Origin: Rhabditophanes sp. KR3021
Lineage: Eukaryota > Nematoda > Chromadorea > Rhabditida > Alloionematidae
NCBI GenBank assembly: GCA_963281155.1
Contig: CAUJLY010000002.1
Coordinates: forward strand, 248,001 to 312,000
Reading direction: 5' to 3'
Length of the DNA: 64,000 nt
The notes under the pieces: generated by a model
The model's input: the letters and a program-made list of their open reading frames with translations, nothing else
Told to the model about the DNA's origin: nothing
The model's database searches: none
Translations under genes and position numbers: made by a program
Shown: positions 59,973 through 64,000 of the stretch, one piece after another
How the letters are laid out: every line of letters starts with the position of its first letter
How positions within the stretch are numbered: the first letter of the stretch is position 1

Positions 59973-62515
59973 ATGCAGTTGTTATCAGCAATTGATGCTT
60001 ATTATGTTAAGTCTAGCAAGTCTGTTTTAAAATGCTGTAAAAAAAACAAAAAGTTATCTATTTTGTCTTTAGAAGGTAAATAAGTGGGACACACAAATAA
60101 ATATAACTATCTTTAGACCTTGGATGTGTGGGTGATTTTGAATTGATATCGGAAATTTACGGAGTTATTGGGATACTAGTAGTTGAAAAGAACACTTATT
60201 TGCTTGTCATAACTAATTGCAGTGTGGTTGGGAACTTTAGGATACATTCAGTAAGTTTACCAAAACACTGCCCTTAATCGTGTTGCATAGGAAAACATCT
60301 ACAAAATAGATCGAATCTTTGCCATCCAAATAAATGACAACGACAAAATAGATGTAATAAAGATTGAGGCGTCAACAAATGCAATCGACAAACTAAAAAG
60401 CTCTCACAAGAAGATGATGAAATTTGTTAGTGGAAAGATTCAGCAAACTCAAACAGATGCTTTGGTAGATGACCTTTTGAAGATGTTCAATGAGAATGGA
60501 GACTTTTACTTTAGTTACAACTATTCTCTGACTTTGAGCACACAGAAATTCGCTGAGGGCAAAAGTTTGTATGATGAATCTTTTTGGTGGAATAAGAAGT
60601 TGTTGTCGGATGTTGGGTATGATCATGAATGGTCTTTGCAAATAATACAGGGCCATGTAGCGCAGACGGCTCTTAATATGGATGTTGAGTGTTTGTTTGT
60701 TTTCACCATTATTAGTAGGAGAAGTGTGGATCGGGCAGGGACTAGGTATCTTAAGAGAGGTGTTGATGGAGAGGGCAATGCTGCTAATAGGTAAGTACGT
60801 CTCCAGCTTATGTGTGTCAAGTGTGTTTTAGTGTTGAAAGTGAAACAATCGCCTCAATCTTCAACCATCAACTTTCATTTGTTCAACTTCGGGCAAGTGT
60901 TCCTGTTTATTGGAGTCAAAAAGGTCTGAAGTATAGGCCACCTCTTACGATTGATATGCCTTTCGACAAATCATTTCCAACTTTTGAGAAACACTTTGCA
61001 AAACTAAAAGCAAAATACGATTCTCCTATTGTGAGTGTAAACTTGGTTGACCAGGTTGGGAGAGAATTAAGTTTGGCTAAATCATACCTGGAACATGCGA
61101 TAGACTTGGACGATGAGGATATTCATTTTGTTTCATTTGATTTTCATCACCATTGTCGGGGAATGAAGTTGCACAAAGTCCAAGATCTGATAGTTGCCAT
61201 GGAAGACCAGTTAAATAAAATAGGTTTCTGTTGGATGGACAAAGAAGGGATTGTAGTTAAGAAACAAAGTGGTGTAATCAGAACTAATTGTGTTGATTGC
61301 TTGGATCGAACCAATGTGTTCCAAGCTTTGGTCAGTCAGGTAGTTTGTGTTAATCAGGCTAGGAAGTTGGGGTTGATTGGACCTTTAGTTGAAACTCCAA
61401 AGATGCTGACGAATGCTCTGCAGATTATGTGGAGTGATAATGGAGATGCTATTTCAAGACAATATGCAGGAACCAATGCTTTAAAGGGCGATATTACTAG
61501 AAATGGGCAGAGAAAGGTTATGGGGTTGGTTAAAGATGGTTATAATTCAGCGTCCCGATACTACTTAAGTCAAATGAAAGATCATCAAAAGCAGAAAGTT
61601 ATTGATTTGATAACAGGAAATAATTGCCCAGATGATTGTGACAAAGATGAGGTTATTGAGGAAGAAGAAAGTGAAAATATAGCTAGACTAGTTACTGAAA
61701 CAATCCATTTTGTTTTGCCTGATGGGGAGGTACTAGTTGGTAGTTGGGCGATGGTTGAGGGAAGCGATCAAACGGATCAAATAGATACCGTTTTGTTGTT
61801 AACTAGAAGCATGATTTACATTGCTGTTTATGACGATTCTTCTGAAAAACTGCTTGAAGTACGGAATATTCCATTTTCAGATGTAGTTGCTTTAGAAACA
61901 GGAGCATTAAGTAAAAATGCAAGGCTTCACCTTCGAATAAAGTATAAGTGGGAAGGAAAAGAAACATTTATCAGTTACAGAGCGGCTAAAACAAGACTGT
62001 TCAATAATGTTGCAATTCCCTTAAAAGATGCATGTGAGGCAGATGATTACGTTGGGGCCATTGGCGAACAAATCTGTATGACTATGAATATGATGAAATA
62101 TGATATTAACATCGAAAGATATACCAAATTAAGTCCCTCTGTTGCAACAAATATTCAATCAAAAAGTAGTAAGAGAAGTTTTGTTACAAATTCATTTAAA
62201 AGCATCCTTGGAATCAAAAGTGTAAATAAAAGCAACGAAACAATGGTGGATGAAAATCAAATTGATGAACCAAAGGAATTCTCAAGAATAAGTGAGGCAA
62301 GAGATTCCTTAAAACGAATTGATCCAACCATCAAAAACAATGATTTAAAAGTATCCCAACCACCAATGACAACATCATCTTCTGTTAGTAGCAATGTATC
62401 TGAAAGATCATTTGCATCTTCATTTATAAAGTCAACCACCAAACAAGACATTAATCCTTTTGAAGAGTTTGAAGAGAAAATGAAACATTCAAAAACACAT
62501 TTTGTAATGCTATAA
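59973..62515 (+). CDS. inpp5f-like: Sac-domain phosphoinositide phosphatase, INPP5F/SAC2-like
   Basis: Exons 59973-60075, 60117-60250, 60291-60790, 60832-62515 give 806 aa. The Sac domain contains HEWSLQIIQGHVAQTALN, IISRRSVDRAGTRYLKRGVD, GNAANSVESETI, LRASVPVYWSQKGLKY and the catalytic CX5R motif in VIRTNCVDCLDRTNVFQALV. An hSac2-type homology domain follows (VLVGSWAMVEGSDQTDQIDT, YIAVYDDSSEKLLEV). There is no C-terminal transmembrane pair, unlike SAC1. This points to SAC2/INPP5F, a PI4P 4-phosphatase of endosomes. The Ser-rich C-tail ends PFEEFEEKMKHSKTHFVML with an NPF motif (DINPFEEF) that could bind EH-domain proteins. Human INPP5F is longer (1132 aa). Confidence 0.9.
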
Positions 62516-63285
62516 TTATAATTTTCAAATGAATATTTTTAATTTATTTTTTATCGTTTATTTGGATCATATATAGTTATTTTTGATAGGCATAGTCCAA
62601 ATGATATAATCAAAATATAAGGTCCTATGTATTTATTGGATCATACTTATTATTTATTAATCAAGAGGTAATGACAATTCCATGTTCATTTTCGGCAAAA
62701 GTGATACATTCATTATTTGTATTTGTTAAATGTCAACTTTAATAAAATATTTGACAATACATTCACGTTTGTTCATATTAAGTTAGATAATATTAGAAGC
62801 TTATAAAATAATAAGTAATTTAAATTCTCGTATCCACAATTGGAAGGTTTAAGATTCATGGATATGTATGAATGTGAGATACAAGCATTTTTCCGTGTAA
62901 ATAAATGGCTTATAGAACGTAGTTAATACAAAAAATATAGGAAATATAAGCAACGTAAAAATCTTTTGAACGTCTAACTTGGTTGAAACTCCAAAGATTG
63001 TGAACTTCTTTAGTAGCCTTAATTAAAATTTATTCTTTCATTTTATTTCTTAACATTTGAAGATACTTTTTTGGTAAAAACAAATTTTGCTTAGTAAAAT
63101 GGGATATTTTTTGTGAGTCTTAAAAGATCTCATTTTTAACAAGTTAAGTGTATGTGTTGCAAACCAAAAGTTGAATTAAATCATTCGTACTCTTACTTAC
63201 ATTCGTCCAATCAGTTTCCTTTATTTATAGTCCTTGATAGTAATGTTTCTTTCTTTTTAGACCTATCTTAACCCATTCCTTCATC
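62516..63285. other. Intergenic
   Basis: AT-rich; AATAAAATA near 62741 may serve the upstream gene. Nothing else seen. Confidence 0.55.
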
Positions 63286-63331
63286 ATGGATCAAAATGAC
63301 CTTAATATCGTTAACAACTTAAATATATTTG
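63286..63331 (+). CDS. Possible first exon of a gene running off the window
   Basis: TTTCTTTTTAG ends at 63260, a strong acceptor, 25 bp before ATG 63286. The short frame MDQNDLNIVNNLNIF ends at a GTGAGA donor in phase 1. No further exon was found to the window end, so either a long intron follows or the site is spurious. Confidence 0.3.
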
Positions 63332-64000
63332 GTGAGAATTGTTGACCGAAATTGGATGAAATTTATAAAAATGGTCTATCAAAAGCAATATCAAAAAAGC
63401 GGTCATATTTGGAGACCCTCTTCTTTCTTGACTTGTGAGCAGTTGTTTGATTAGTTGAGAGATATTCAATGATTTACATTATTGTTTTCATAATTTATTT
63501 ATCCAAAAAAGCATCGCTCTAAGAAGGTAAACTTCAAGTGATTCACAAAGTTTAATATTATTTATTCAAACTACGTGTATGTGTTTAGTCCTAATAGTCA
63601 CTAATTATGCCTTTACTCTTTAAATAATGTAGATTTTTGAACTTTACCAATTACAATAACATATTTTGGACCCATTAATACTTATGGTATTTCTAATAGT
63701 TTTTATAGTTGCTAACAAAACTTTTAAGGGAACTATGAAAAGTTGGTTTGAAAAAACCTAAATTGACATCTGTTTTAAGTGTGAATGGCAGCAAAAAGCC
63801 ATTGAACAAAAATGTATCCATTTTTTGAAGTCAATCTCTTAGTTTTGTGTGATCGTATTTATTAATTATTTGATTCAACTTTTTTGTGTCTGAGGTGTGA
63901 ATTTATGATTAAAATAACCTACAATTTTAGTCAAATATTTACTCGATAATCAGTAATGATCAGTTTTTCATTAAAAATTGTACTAGCAAAAAGCAGTTTT
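63332..64000. other. Right edge, nothing seen
   Basis: AT-rich to the window end with no supported exon. Confidence 0.5.

Overview
The window comes from a nematode nuclear genome. Three protein families here are nematode-specific or greatly expanded in nematodes: an SXP/RAL-2 (DUF148) protein, a transthyretin-like protein, and Srt-type and Sre-like chemoreceptors. The DNA is AT-rich. Most introns are 40-90 bp with GTAAGT-like donors and TTTTAG or TTTCAG acceptors, and many start codons sit just behind a pyrimidine-AG that could accept a spliced leader. I cannot name the species. No plasmid, phage, CRISPR or intact transposon features were seen. All exon models were read by eye from splice consensus and phase and have no transcript support.

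Layout. 1.7-8.1 kb: cyclin Y and a PITH-domain protein (+), then on the minus strand an SXP/RAL-2 protein, a micro-peptide, a secreted LRR-like protein, a TFIIIC-like subunit and histone H4. 9.4-14 kb: a lysine-rich unknown and an FBXL20-type F-box/LRR protein, whose 1.28-kb intron hides a decayed antisense gene. 14.2-20.4 kb: condensin II subunit D3 (frame broken at an A6 run) and a FAM69/DIPK1-like Golgi/ER kinase-fold protein. 22-33 kb is an accessory zone: a tandem pair of frame-disrupted small secreted proteins, a Gly/Trp/Tyr-rich peptide like caenacins, further small secreted proteins, one Srt receptor plus an Srt pseudogene, an Sre-like receptor and a transthyretin-like protein. 33-39 kb returns to conserved genes: SCAF4/8-like, SLC35C2, eIF6 and PEX11. 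39.6-44.2 kb holds a 905-residue secreted protein with about twelve EF-hand loops, carrying a tRNA-Val gene antisense in its last intron. 44.6-62.5 kb: BRD7/9-like, a membrane protein, DUS2, RANBP9/10, PFKFB (two alternative first exons, a 24-nt micro-exon and opposite-strand coding sequence inside introns), NAC-alpha and an INPP5F/SAC2-like phosphatase.

Two kinds of gene starts stand out. Many short secreted-protein genes have a TATA box about 38-58 bp before the ATG. Housekeeping genes instead have pyrimidine-AG acceptors near the ATG. Several housekeeping pairs are spaced like nematode operons, with about 100-140 nt from AATAAA to the next acceptor: H4 to the TFIIIC-like gene, eIF6 to PEX11, and NAC-alpha to PFKFB. 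I found no single new multi-gene system. The points most worth following are the promoter split, the H4 operon candidate, the decayed antisense genes inside the two outsized introns, the modular EF-hand protein, and the disrupted tandem secreted pair.
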